Source: Candidatus Poribacteria bacterium (GTDB lineage: Bacteria; Poribacteria; WGA-4E; JAJDTR01). From it: a DNA stretch of 64,000 nucleotides. The position numbers were made by a program, and so were the translations under genes. The stretch spans positions 1 through 64,000 of the forward strand of contig JAJDTR010000129.1 of NCBI GenBank assembly GCA_022827055.1. Reading direction: 5' to 3'. Shown piece after piece: positions 16,752 to 26,361 of the stretch (the first letter of the stretch is position 1; each line of letters opens with the position of its first letter). The notes beneath the pieces were generated by a model, which saw only the letters and a program-made list of their open reading frames with translations, ran no database searches and was not told where the DNA came from.

Positions 16752-19658
16752 ATGAGGAGATTATCGACAGGAATGCAGCAACGGTCTGGCCGCCGGATAA
16801 AAGGTCGGTGGGCAGCTCTTACACTCATCATTCTCTGTATCGTCTGTTTGGATTTTGGTCCGCTCGGTTGGCGTGAAGGATGGGCACAAGGGTTCGGCAA
16901 GAACAAAATTACTGATCAAGATTTCGATTGGTTAATCCATCGGACGGAACACTTTGACATATACTATTACGCTGCGGAAGCGAAGCTTGTACCCATCATG
17001 GCGGAAATTGCCGAAGAGGCATACGAGAAACATAGTGAAGACTTTGAACACGAGATTACAGATCGAACGCCGCTTATTCTTTATCAGTCGCACAAAGATT
17101 TTCAGGAAACGAACATCATTCTCCAAGAACTCCATGAGGGCATTGGCGGATTCGCAGAGATTTTCAAGCGGCGAGTGGTGATTCCATTTACGGGATCCAT
17201 GGAAGCGTTTCGCGAGGTAATTTTTCACGAGCTAGTTCACATCTTTCAATATGACATAATTTACCAGAAACCCGCCGCACGCATTTATAGCGGCGAATTT
17301 CTATATTCCGCACCAATCTGGTTTATAGAGGGCAGTGCTGACTATTTCGCCGAAGACAACGATGCTATCGGCGAGATGGTTTTGCGAGACGCGAGCGTAC
17401 ACAATCGAATAGTACCCTTGGTGCACTTACATGACTTCCGAATCCTTGGCACGCAAGCTTTTCTCGGCTATAAGATGGGGCAACTAGCGATTAAACACTT
17501 GGTTGAAACATACGGTCGTGAGAAGGTTGGCGAGATTATGCAGGAGTTGCGACAGAGCCGAACCAAAGATATAAATGAAGCGTTTCAAAATGTACTGGAG
17601 ATAAGTCTTGAGGAATTTGACGAGGATTGGCGCCGGGCGGTGAAAAAGAAATATTGGCCAATGATTGAACGCCGAGACTTGCCTGACGCCGTGTCCAAGA
17701 ATTTGACTAAAAAATCACGATACTCACACAACATCAAGCCGGTTTGGTCTCCGAGCAGCGAGCTTATCGCGTATGTCACAGGGAACGAAGGATTTGGCGA
17801 AATTGTTCTGATGTCCGCAAAGACAGGCGAGAGAATAGATAGAATTAGCAAGCGATTTTTCGGAAGCAAGTATGAAGAAATTCGCAGCGATGGACGCGCC
17901 CTTGCGTGGTCGTCGGACGGCGATCGTATCGCATTCATCGGCAAGCATCGCGGTTCCGAGTACTTTCTTGAGATAAACATCCTAAACAAGCGGTTAACTC
18001 GCTGCATCAAGCTGGACTTTGACGCAGCTTCTTCACCGTCCTATGACGGCAGCGGCGAGCGCGTCGTTTTTTCAGGCATGAAAGACACAAAGACAGATCT
18101 TTACATCCTTGAGTGCGCTTCAGGGGAAATAACCCGCCTGACCAATGATCGCTTTAACGATACGCATCCGGCTTGGAATCCAGCGCGTGAAGAGATTGTC
18201 TATTCGTCCGAGCGGGAAGGAAAGTCCCGGCTAATCGTCATAGATGTTAACCAGCAAACGCAACGGCAATTAACCCATGACACCTATAGCTCCGTGAGCC
18301 CAAATTGGTCGTCAAGCGGTGAGGAGGTCATCTTCTGCACCGACATGCGAGGAGTTTATGACATTTATACGATGAAGTCTGACGGTACCGAGTTTACTCG
18401 GCTAACCAACATCATGACGGGCTGTTTCAATCCCAGTTTTTCGCCGGACCGCAAGAGTATCGTGTTCGCGGCATATCAGAATGGCAAACAGGATGTTTGT
18501 CTCATGGAGACAGAGAAGACAATCAATGAGAAGATAGATATGCCTCCGATGGAATTGCGTCCTACCGCGCTGGAAGCCAATGAGGAGCGCGAACATCGGA
18601 TTGCCAAAAGAAAATACGGTCCGAAAGTTGCTCTGGATGCGATTTTTACAGATTTTAACTTGGGTGCGGACGGCCTTCTGCGAAATACAACGGAGCTTAT
18701 TGCCAGTGACATGATGGGAAACCATCGCCTAGGTTTAAGCGTGGCAAATCAATCGGGTTACATTGCTCCCGATTTCATTGCGCGCTACGGATATCTTACG
18801 CGCCGCGCCGATATTGGAGCGGCAATATTCAACTACCACCAATATCATGTATTGGGCTCAACACGCAATCGATATGGAGTGCTGCAGCGAACCACCGGGG
18901 CGATGGGTTATTTCAGCTATCCGTTCAATCGCTATAGGCGTATTGATTTTCAGACTTTATTCTATTCGACGCCGTTCACCTATAACTTTGAAACCGAACG
19001 TACTTTCGACAGTGGCCGCGGGATGCTAACGCTTGGCACGGTTTCCTTCGTGAGTGATACCACAAGGTGGAGAGAATTTGGACCGCATACCGGCACGCGT
19101 TACCGGATCGCGGTAGAAAAATCATTTCGAAATTTGGGGAGCGACCTAAGTCTTGTCAATATCATTTTCGATGGTCGGCGGTATCTCAAACTGGGTAGGC
19201 GTTCTACGTTGGCAACACGCCTATTTTTGGGAGGCAGTTTTGGCGAGGACCAATCTCTGTATTATCTTGGCGGAATTGATACTCTCCGGGGTTACCGATA
19301 TGAAGAGCTTGTGGGCACGCGAATGGGGCTACTTAATTTTGAGTTGCGCATCCCGTTCATTGACGAACTTCGTTTTGGATGGCCCTTTGCATGGGCAATT
19401 GGCGGCATTCGAGGAATCATTTTTGCGGATTTTGGTAGTGTTTGGTCGGGTAACAAATTCAATTCCGAGAATAGATATCACGTATTACATCGTGAAGGGA
19501 ACTGGTTCCGGCTGGACGATGTGAATGGCACGATTGGCATCGGACTACGTCTGCAACTAGGGCTGTTTTCACTGGATCTCGCCGCAGCGCGGCGTACAGA
19601 CTTGGCTAGTGTAGATCCGGATGTTAGGTACCACTTCGGATTGGGCCGAGCGTTTTAA
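16752..19658 (+). CDS. Peptidase-MA-like / TolB beta-propeller / Omp85-type barrel fusion protein
   Basis: 968 residues, exported. A signal anchor lies at about 22-36. Residues 55-330 form a gluzincin-like domain with HELVH at 159-163 and the downstream Glu in WFIEGSADYFAE (Glu193), which is the zinc-ligand pattern of the peptidase MA clan. Residues about 330-620 contain at least five TolB/WD40-like blades, with repeating motifs such as PVWSPSSELIAYVT, HPAWNPAREEIVYSS and PNWSSSGEEVIFCTD. The last 350 residues look like an outer-membrane barrel of the BamA/surface-antigen type (YLGGIDTLRGYRYEELVG near the end, then a final Phe). The start is ATG 16752 with GGAGG upstream. It is predicted to sit in the outer membrane with protease and propeller on the periplasmic side. 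Confidence 0.86.
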   Translation: MRRLSTGMQQRSGRRIKGRWAALTLIILCIVCLDFGPLGWREGWAQGFGKNKITDQDFDWLIHRTEHFDIYYYAAEAKLVPIMAEIAEEAYEKHSEDFEHEITDRTPLILYQSHKDFQETNIILQELHEGIGGFAEIFKRRVVIPFTGSMEAFREVIFHELVHIFQYDIIYQKPAARIYSGEFLYSAPIWFIEGSADYFAEDNDAIGEMVLRDASVHNRIVPLVHLHDFRILGTQAFLGYKMGQLAIKHLVETYGREKVGEIMQELRQSRTKDINEAFQNVLEISLEEFDEDWRRAVKKKYWPMIERRDLPDAVSKNLTKKSRYSHNIKPVWSPSSELIAYVTGNEGFGEIVLMSAKTGERIDRISKRFFGSKYEEIRSDGRALAWSSDGDRIAFIGKHRGSEYFLEINILNKRLTRCIKLDFDAASSPSYDGSGERVVFSGMKDTKTDLYILECASGEITRLTNDRFNDTHPAWNPAREEIVYSSEREGKSRLIVIDVNQQTQRQLTHDTYSSVSPNWSSSGEEVIFCTDMRGVYDIYTMKSDGTEFTRLTNIMTGCFNPSFSPDRKSIVFAAYQNGKQDVCLMETEKTINEKIDMPPMELRPTALEANEEREHRIAKRKYGPKVALDAIFTDFNLGADGLLRNTTELIASDMMGNHRLGLSVANQSGYIAPDFIARYGYLTRRADIGAAIFNYHQYHVLGSTRNRYGVLQRTTGAMGYFSYPFNRYRRIDFQTLFYSTPFTYNFETERTFDSGRGMLTLGTVSFVSDTTRWREFGPHTGTRYRIAVEKSFRNLGSDLSLVNIIFDGRRYLKLGRRSTLATRLFLGGSFGEDQSLYYLGGIDTLRGYRYEELVGTRMGLLNFELRIPFIDELRFGWPFAWAIGGIRGIIFADFGSVWSGNKFNSENRYHVLHREGNWFRLDDVNGTIGIGLRLQLGLFSLDLAAARRTDLASVDPDVRYHFGLGRAF

Positions 19659-19710
19659 GGCTTAAAGATTGAACAGTTTGTTTCAATCTTCAGCTCATGA
19701 AAGGAAAAAT

Positions 19711-22700
19711 ATGGAATCACGTTTCAAGCGATTGCTTGTTCTCATTGCCATTCTTGCTGTAATTGGCGGGTTTATCACTATCCTTGTGAAAATCTACCCG
19801 GACTTACTATGGTTTGGTGTTGTAGGCTACGGCTCGGTATACAAGAAGATTTTGCTTACAAAAGTGTTATTAGGGATTGGTATTGGCAGCTTTTTTCTTG
19901 TTGTTACGTTGCTTAACGTCTATTTGTTGTACCGATTTACTCCTAGTCGGCTTAGCCCGACGGTTATGGAGAGCATTCCCATTAGAGGAGAGGCTGATTT
20001 TGACCTGCGTCGACTAATCTATGGCGTACTAACACTCTTGGCGATAGGATTTAGCACGTTGATGGGTTATGCGGCGACGGACCGGTGGGAGCCTTTTTTA
20101 CGGTATTCTAATGCCGAAGGACTCGCGTTTCAGAATGCTACACCGCTCTTAGAGCCAGCAGGCCGTGATGCAACCGAGTTTTACATTTCTGAGCAAGAAC
20201 TAAAGGCTAAAGGCATGAAGGTCGGGGACTCGGTTGTCATCCAAGACGCGGGCGGAAAGACGAGTGCAACCATCCAATCCGTTCAGGCTCAAGTCGATGG
20301 TGTTGCAAGAATCCAATTGGACAAACCTTTAGGATTTGATGTGACGACGAATGCGGCGCTGATGGCGGCGGCACGCGATCCGATTTTTCAGAAGGATGTG
20401 AGCTATTATGTTTTTAAGATGCCGATCGAACGCTTCATCATTGGGAATCTATTTGGACTATTCATGTTGTTGACGTTCTTTTCTGTCGCCATTTATTTTT
20501 TTCATGGTCTACTCATCGGTGATAACAATCGTCTTTCCCCTCCGCCCCACGTGAAAAATCATCTCTTGACTCTTGGTGCATTGACACTGATATTCCGGGG
20601 TTGGAACTATCGTTTTGCAATGTATGATTTGCTTTACACAACGAATGACATTGTACGCGGCGGCGGCGGTTACGCCGCAATACACGCCCGCCTTCCCTTA
20701 TTGAAAATCCTCTTGGTGCTTTCGCTTCTTTGCGCCGCGGTTTTTCTAGTCAGCATTTTTCTAAAGCGACTCAGATACGCCCTCGGAGCATTTGGAATCT
20801 TTCTGATTGTTGGTCTGATTGGGCAAGTCTATCCGGCTGTTGTGCAGAAATGGCGTGTAGAACCGAACAAACAGGAACTTGAGACGGAATATATTAACTA
20901 TAATATCAAGGCAACACTGCATAGCTACGATCTGGAAGAGAACACGGTTACCGAAGAGGAATATCCCTTGACCGGTGAACTCTCGTACGATGGCGTTAGA
21001 AGCGAGGCAAATGCAGCGGTGATGAACAGCATTCGACTTTGGGACGAACGCCCCATCCAGCGGACTTTCCGACAATTGCAGGAGTTACGCTCACAATACG
21101 ACTTTCATGGTGTAGATATCGATCGGTACGCAGTAGAAGGCTCGCCGCGTCAAGTGATGTTATCCGTGCGAGAATTGAACATAAACGAACTTCCGCCTGC
21201 CGTTCGGAACGATTGGTTTAAGCGCACCTATGTGTACACGCATGGGTACGGGGCCGTGATGAGCCCCGTTAACGAGATTCTTGACGGAAAACCGAAAATG
21301 TACGTTCGGGATATCGATCCGGTTGATTATGAGCCCGAGTGGGATTTTCGATTCGGCGAAAACCCGGGACCTCGAATCTACTACGGAGAACGCACAAATC
21401 ATTATGTCATCGTGCATCCGGAGCGTACGGAGGAATTGGAATTTGATTACCCGACATCGTTTGGCGAAGATTTTGCCAAATACTCGTATCAAGGAAAGGG
21501 AGGAGTTAAACTCTCCACCTTCTGGCGCAGGTTTGTATACATGCTCAAGTTTGGTAACGAGTTCAAGTTTGTTCTTCCGGGGCCGATCGAGTCTAGCAGC
21601 CGAGTGCTCTATCATCGCAACATCAAGGAACGCGTCAACAAGGTAGCTCCCTTCCTCCGATATGATGGCGATCCATACGCGATCATCCATGACGGCAGGT
21701 TGGTGTGGATGCTTGACGCGTATACGACCACACACCGATATCCGTATGCGGCGCCGATGCAACACGCGCTACGCGCGGAAATTGCGGCGCAACGCGGCAG
21801 ACGGGTTGCCGGTCGAATTCAGGGCGGCGAGAAACCGTGGGGGAATTACATTCGCAATGCGGTAAAGGTTGTAATTGATGCTTATGACGGAAGCATAGAT
21901 TTTTATGTCATTGAGCGGGAAAAAGATCCGATTGTCGAGTGCTACCGCAGTATTTTTCCCGATTTATTCAAGCCTTTTGACACAATGCCTGAAGCACTCA
22001 AGAGGCATATCCGCTACCCGACCACCATGTTTCTTATTCAGGCGCGGATGTATCAGGATTATCATATGACGGATCCGGTTACATTCTATGCAAGCGAAGA
22101 TCAGTGGGAAATTGGGAAGGAGCTTTACGACAATACGGAACGTCAACGTTCCGCGCAGGCTGCGCCGGTGCCATCATCCCCGTTTGCGCAGCGTCAGGCG
22201 AGCCTACCTGAAACTGTCACAAACGTCCAGGAGGTAGCGCCTTATTATGTAATCATTAAATTGCCGGGAGAGGAACGGGCTGAATTCATGCTCATGTTGC
22301 CGTTTACACCCAAGAACAAACCAAACCTTACTGCTTGGTTTGCCGCCCGATGCGACCTTCCACAGTATGGCCAATTGTTAGTTTACCGGTTTCCCAAGGG
22401 GAAGCTCGCACCCGGACCGATGCAGGTTGAAAACTTTATCAGCCAAGAGCCTGAAATCTCCCAGCAGATTTCGTTGTGGGATAGTCAGGGTTCGCGCGTG
22501 CTGCGAGGCAATTTGTTGATTATTCCGATGAATGAATCCATCTTATATGTAGAACCCATCTATATTCAGTCGGAGGATGCGAAAACTGCAATTCCCGAGT
22601 TACGGCGGGTGGTCATCGGATACAAAGAGAACGTAGCCTGGGGGAAAAGCCTAGATGAAGCGCTGATTAACATGTTCGGAAAGAGTGTTGCGTCCGCTAC

Positions 22701-22926
22701 GGGAGGTCTCGTTAAAGTTGAGGTCGGTTCCGACATCATGCGTGCAGACGCACCGACGTTCGGCGAGACATCCGTTCGCGATTTGGCGAGTTTGGCGACT
22801 CAACACTTTCAATCAGCGCAGAAGGCTCAACGCGGCGGAAATTGGTCTGACTATGGAAGACATCTTAATCTATTGGAGCAAACTCTAAAGCAGCTGGAAG
22901 CCAATACACGGAAAGGAGGTGAATAG
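19711..22926 (+). CDS. UPF0182 family membrane protein
   Basis: 1071 residues. The N-terminal third has about seven hydrophobic segments (first: LLVLIAILAVIGGFITILV, followed by YPDLLWFGVVGY), then a large soluble extracytoplasmic region with WDERPIQRTFRQLQELRSQY and RYDGDPYAIIHDGRLVWMLD, both hallmarks of UPF0182/COG1615. A linker rich in Pro/Ser/Gln occurs near residue 805. Function is unknown in the family, which is known mainly from actinobacteria, cyanobacteria, clostridia and some candidate phyla. The start is ATG 19711 (AAAGGA upstream) rather than TTG 19669. Its last codons contain a perfect Shine-Dalgarno for the small selenoprotein candidate that begins 2 bases after its stop. Confidence 0.93.
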   Translation: MESRFKRLLVLIAILAVIGGFITILVKIYPDLLWFGVVGYGSVYKKILLTKVLLGIGIGSFFLVVTLLNVYLLYRFTPSRLSPTVMESIPIRGEADFDLRRLIYGVLTLLAIGFSTLMGYAATDRWEPFLRYSNAEGLAFQNATPLLEPAGRDATEFYISEQELKAKGMKVGDSVVIQDAGGKTSATIQSVQAQVDGVARIQLDKPLGFDVTTNAALMAAARDPIFQKDVSYYVFKMPIERFIIGNLFGLFMLLTFFSVAIYFFHGLLIGDNNRLSPPPHVKNHLLTLGALTLIFRGWNYRFAMYDLLYTTNDIVRGGGGYAAIHARLPLLKILLVLSLLCAAVFLVSIFLKRLRYALGAFGIFLIVGLIGQVYPAVVQKWRVEPNKQELETEYINYNIKATLHSYDLEENTVTEEEYPLTGELSYDGVRSEANAAVMNSIRLWDERPIQRTFRQLQELRSQYDFHGVDIDRYAVEGSPRQVMLSVRELNINELPPAVRNDWFKRTYVYTHGYGAVMSPVNEILDGKPKMYVRDIDPVDYEPEWDFRFGENPGPRIYYGERTNHYVIVHPERTEELEFDYPTSFGEDFAKYSYQGKGGVKLSTFWRRFVYMLKFGNEFKFVLPGPIESSSRVLYHRNIKERVNKVAPFLRYDGDPYAIIHDGRLVWMLDAYTTTHRYPYAAPMQHALRAEIAAQRGRRVAGRIQGGEKPWGNYIRNAVKVVIDAYDGSIDFYVIEREKDPIVECYRSIFPDLFKPFDTMPEALKRHIRYPTTMFLIQARMYQDYHMTDPVTFYASEDQWEIGKELYDNTERQRSAQAAPVPSSPFAQRQASLPETVTNVQEVAPYYVIIKLPGEERAEFMLMLPFTPKNKPNLTAWFAARCDLPQYGQLLVYRFPKGKLAPGPMQVENFISQEPEISQQISLWDSQGSRVLRGNLLIIPMNESILYVEPIYIQSEDAKTAIPELRRVVIGYKENVAWGKSLDEALINMFGKSVASATGGLVKVEVGSDIMRADAPTFGETSVRDLASLATQHFQSAQKAQRGGNWSDYGRHLNLLEQTLKQLEANTRKGGE

Positions 22927-22927
22927 A

Positions 22928-23209
22928 ATGGGATTGGATTGGAAACCGCGCCACCGGGATACGCTTATCGGGGACATTCCTTGGTTGGCACGAATCACCG
23001 ATAAGGCTAACGCTAAGTTGGCCGGCACAATCGGCGATTACATCTACCCGTGACCGCAAGACAAAAAGTTCCTGGAGGAACATAAGGTCAGTGCTGAAGC
23101 ATTTGTTGAAATGGTGAAAAAAAATCCTTCGGACGATGAGATGATTGCAGCGATGAAGTCGCTCAACAAGCCATCGAAGAAGCGCAAGTCAAAGAGCCGT
23201 AAATCCTGA
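22928..23209 (+). CDS. Candidate selenoprotein, DUF5069-like (in-frame TGA at codon 42)
   Basis: The frame opens at ATG 22928 behind AAAGGAGGTGA, a near-perfect Shine-Dalgarno, and runs 94 codons to TGA 23207-23209 with a single internal TGA at 23051-23053. The first part reads MGLDWKPRHRDTLIGDIPWL, ARITDKANAKLAGTIGDYIY and P; after the TGA it continues PQDKKFLEEHKVSAEAFVEM, VKKNPSDDEMIAAMKSLNKP and a Lys/Ser-rich tail. Both halves match what I remember of the small DUF5069 proteins (a DKARAKLAG-type helix, a GEY/GDY-x-Y-x-Cys-P-x-D turn, then FLxxxGIxAEEF and DDEV). The TGA falls on the Cys position, so selenocysteine is the simplest reading. A SECIS-like hairpin follows at 23068-23081. Alternatives are a nonsense mutation or sequencing error. 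Function is unknown; the family is small and cytoplasmic. It is translationally coupled to the UPF0182 gene. Confidence 0.72.
23051..23081 (+). promoter_or_regulatory. TGA (Sec) codon with SECIS-like hairpin
   Basis: Downstream of TGA 23051-23053, GTTCC (23068-23072) pairs with GGAAC (23077-23081) around the loop TGGA. The loop begins 19 nt after the TGA, has four bases and a G at its second position; these values fall within the loose bacterial SECIS rule (stem of at least 4 bp, small loop, G in the first two loop bases, loop about 16-37 nt from UGA). The stem is only 5 bp and also encodes FLEEH, so chance pairing is possible. Confidence 0.5.
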
Positions 23210-23357
23210 TGGGATAGCCGTAGTGCGTGAAAGTTTGCAATGGGAATCCAATGAAGAAGATTAGGTCGTTTATCAAGCACTCGACTGATCCGCTTCCGTG
23301 CGTTGCCTCCCGAACTTCATGCATTACGTCTCTCTTATTCTATGGGAGATTCTATTA

Positions 23358-24443
23358 TTGGAATTAAAAGATTTCCGCGAGCAGTTGGACGAGATTGACA
23401 ATCGGATATTGCTGCTGCTGCACAGTCGTGCCGAGGTGGTGCGGGAAGTTGGGCAGATCAAAGCGAAAACTGGCGTTGAAGACGTCTATGTTCCTCACCG
23501 AGAGACAGAGATTCTTGCTCGCTTGCAGGCAAAGAATCGCAACTACTTTCCCGCAGATGCATTGGACACAATCTTTTCCGAGATAATTTCCGCATGTCGA
23601 TCTTTGGAGAAACGTTTACGTGTAGCTTTTCTCGGTCCCGCGGGGAGTTTCGGTCATGAGGCGGCTCTTCGGCATTTTGGTTCGTCGGTTGAATTCACTC
23701 CGATTATGGATCAGACCGATGTATTTGCGGAGGTTGAATCGGGCGGAGCGGATTACGGCGTCGTCGCCATAGAGAACTCATCACGAGGGACAGTCCGCGA
23801 CGTTCTAGAGATGTTTGAAGTGACGACGTTGCAAATCTGTGCAGAGGTCTTGTTGCCGATTGACCAGAACCTACTGTCTTGCGCCCCAAGGGAGAAAATC
23901 ACCAAAGTTTATTCGCACCCACAGCCGTTTGCTCAATGCCGAGAGTGGCTACGCCAAAATCTGAGGGGTATTCGGCAGATTGAAGTCGCAAGCACATCGG
24001 AAGCCGCACACTTAGCCTCGGCAGAAGAGGGGGCCGCGGCTATAGCAAGCAAACTCGCGGCTGAAATCTACGGACTACAAACTGTCGATGAGTCTATCAT
24101 GGACAATTCGGACAATATAACCCGCTTCCTAGTGATTGGACGCCATATTGCGATGAGAAGCGGTCGAGATCGGACATCAATATTTATTGCCATCCAAGAC
24201 AAAGTTGGCGCTCTTTACGAAGTCCTCACGGTTCTTCAGAAGCACCAAATAAACATGAGTAAGATTGAATCAATGCCAGCCCAGACCAAGCCGTGGGAAT
24301 ACGTGTTTTATGTTGATTTGGATGGGCATATCGAAGACACGAACGTGCAGGCAGCACTACCAGAGCTTGAGAAGTTATGCATGCATGTCAAGATTCTAGG
24401 TTCCTATGCACGCGGTGCATCGCCGCAGGACAAATCAGTCTAG
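23358..24443 (+). CDS. pheA: Bifunctional chorismate mutase / prephenate dehydratase (P-protein)
   Basis: 361 residues, usual P-protein length. An AroQ-type chorismate mutase helix domain at 1-85 (FREQLDEIDNRILLLLHSRA, VREVGQIKAK). Prephenate dehydratase about 90-265 (VAFLGPAGSFGHEAA, YGVVAIENSSRGTVRDVLEM, NITRFLVIG). A C-terminal ACT domain binds phenylalanine for feedback control (DKVGALYEVLTVLQKHQINM, KIESMPAQ; the ESRP-type motif is present as KIESMP). It converts chorismate through prephenate to phenylpyruvate. The start is TTG 23358 with GGGAG about 9 bases upstream, giving the normal family N-terminus; an earlier GTG at 23298 would add 20 residues. Confidence 0.95.
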   Translation: MELKDFREQLDEIDNRILLLLHSRAEVVREVGQIKAKTGVEDVYVPHRETEILARLQAKNRNYFPADALDTIFSEIISACRSLEKRLRVAFLGPAGSFGHEAALRHFGSSVEFTPIMDQTDVFAEVESGGADYGVVAIENSSRGTVRDVLEMFEVTTLQICAEVLLPIDQNLLSCAPREKITKVYSHPQPFAQCREWLRQNLRGIRQIEVASTSEAAHLASAEEGAAAIASKLAAEIYGLQTVDESIMDNSDNITRFLVIGRHIAMRSGRDRTSIFIAIQDKVGALYEVLTVLQKHQINMSKIESMPAQTKPWEYVFYVDLDGHIEDTNVQAALPELEKLCMHVKILGSYARGASPQDKSV

Positions 24444-24614
24444 CCGCATTGAGGGAGACTCTCTACCAACACTAACGACCGGAATGCCTGATTCTTGAGC
24501 GCTGCAAGGCTGCACAACCTCCGACTTGGTCGTGATGTATCAACTCAACAATCCCTGCCTTTTATAAGATTCTAGCCCAATAGATTCTGTCCTTGTCATA
24601 GATCGTCCCTATGC

Positions 24615-25628
24615 TCACGCATTGTAAAACCAGGCTGCGAGTGCAATTGCGTTTACCAAACCGTGGGTAATGATTGAGGGGATTAATGAGCGCGTATGAA
24701 AAAACAGTAGTGAGACAGATACACCAAACACAAACGATGGAAGGAATTGAATTGCACCTGCGTGGAATAAGGCATAAAAAAGGGAACTTAGTATGATGCC
24801 CTTGAAATGACCGAATCGACGGGCGAGAGCGAGGTATCCGATTCCTCTAAAGAATACCTCGTAAGCAAACGGTGTGAGAACTATTGACACGAACGCGGTG
24901 AGAATTAAGGAAGCGTCATAATCTTCGGGAAAGTATGCAGATTTTTGATCGCGTTCCCACTGAAGGAGATTTTCTAAGGTAGTAAAGGATGTCCAACGGC
25001 TAACTTGCGATAAAGCGTGGACGGTGGATTCAGAGAAGAGGAATAGCAGCGGCGCGAGTATCAGTGGAAAGGCGATGTGGCGAGGACTGAACGCGAATTG
25101 AAGGCCTATCGACCTGAGACGCCCGAAATATCGGGCCGAAACACAGTGGAAACATAACCAAATGAGCGCATTTGCAGCAATCAGTTCGACTATCCAAAGT
25201 TGAGAAGATGAAAGTGTTGTGATATCAACTACTTCGGTAAGTAAGCCCGATCCGTCTCTAATCAGCAATGTGAGATAGAGACAGAGTCTGTGAACTAGGA
25301 GTGTGGCCAATAAAATAACCATAACGTCCGACGGTTGAGGGTTCCCGTGCAGCCGTAGGACCGTTTCTTCTCTGGTATAAAGTCGTTCGCATTGTGTGCA
25401 CCTGCGAGATAGATCTGCGTTTTCATGGGTGCATGCCGGGCAGTACCAAATTAGTTTCGGTTCCATTCGCCAGAAATATATCGGAAAAAATGCCTCCGGC
25501 ATGAGAATCGTTCCGAGAGCCCAATACAATGATTGCCCCCGAAGTTTCGCATCCTTGTACACCCAAAACGCCGAGCCAATGTGAATTACCCCGAGCAGGA
25601 CAAATAGGTATATCTGTTGTGCTGGCAA
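24615..25628 (-). CDS. CPBP-family intramembrane protease with N-terminal zinc ribbon
   Basis: 337 residues, polytopic membrane protein. After one hydrophobic segment comes a zinc ribbon CPAC-x10-CTQC (Cys63, 66, 77, 80), then about six further membrane helices. The CPBP/Abi signature is present as FAYEVFFRGIGYLAL, with a later FH motif (LFYALFHAGAIQFLPSF) and an N-terminal-side TH in IITHGLVNAIA. The usual motif has paired glutamates (EExxxR); here the first position is Tyr (YEVFFR), so one catalytic Glu appears replaced. Role unknown: prenyl-protein-type or bacteriocin-immunity-type peptidase, possibly inactive. The start is TTG 25628 with AAGGGG upstream; no earlier ATG fits. Convergent with pheA. 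Confidence 0.82.
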   Translation of the reverse strand: MPAQQIYLFVLLGVIHIGSAFWVYKDAKLRGQSLYWALGTILMPEAFFPIYFWRMEPKLIWYCPACTHENADLSRRCTQCERLYTREETVLRLHGNPQPSDVMVILLATLLVHRLCLYLTLLIRDGSGLLTEVVDITTLSSSQLWIVELIAANALIWLCFHCVSARYFGRLRSIGLQFAFSPRHIAFPLILAPLLFLFSESTVHALSQVSRWTSFTTLENLLQWERDQKSAYFPEDYDASLILTAFVSIVLTPFAYEVFFRGIGYLALARRFGHFKGIILSSLFYALFHAGAIQFLPSFVFGVSVSLLFFHTRSLIPSIITHGLVNAIALAAWFYNA

Positions 25629-26361
25629 ACGGTGTCCCCTTCCGATTCAATCTTCGTTTGTTTCTAGTTGGGTATTCTCGTCCCGAATCTGTCGTTCTAG
25701 AAAAGGTTTTAACGGCCAACGAGAGTTGATTGTTGCCTCTTGTCCACCACGGACATCAAGGCCGCAGCCCTGCTTGGCGACGATGTGTCCTGCACCTCAA
25801 TCGGCGTGCCAGGAGATAACAGTGTGTTTGAAGGGCGAAGTTTTGACTCCAATGAACTGCTGTTCTGCGAATGCCTCACCCGTTAGAAGCCTAAAGCACA
25901 ACACACCGCCAATGGAAAAGGCACTCATGGGAATGGGCAGAGAACTCTGATCGCGCTTTTGTTTGTACGTAGTAACCGCTCGCGATGTCGGGAATCGGGT
26001 GCTTGCTTCAACATTAGTTTTGAAGACCTCAATTGATTGATGCCCGACGGAGCAGAGGCGTTAAGCGAATTCGATTTGAACGGTTTGGCGGAAAAGGTTT
26101 GCCCATAATCCGGTGCGTTCACCGTCGAGAAGCTAGTGGTAGTCCCCGACAATTCTGCAACCCAGACAAGGTGATGAAATGCCTAGTCCGTTATTTTTCA
26201 TTCGGATCTGGTTCTGTATTTCAAAGAGAAATTCCGATCACCGAATCTTGATTGGCACAGATCAACATCGTTGGCGACATTCAAGGTCATTTTAACGATT
26301 TCGCATTTTTGGGTCAACAGAAATACGTGGCGAGGCGGCCGCGCCAACGCCCAGTTTGTAC
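25629..26361. other. Intergenic region, no gene identified
   Basis: About 730 bases between divergent genes. Short frames occur on both strands (for example a 47-codon plus-strand stretch ending near 25887), but none has a ribosome-binding site or a family I recognise. The overlapping, broken frames could be decayed coding sequence. No tRNA-like fold or clear repeat was seen. Confidence 0.4.
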
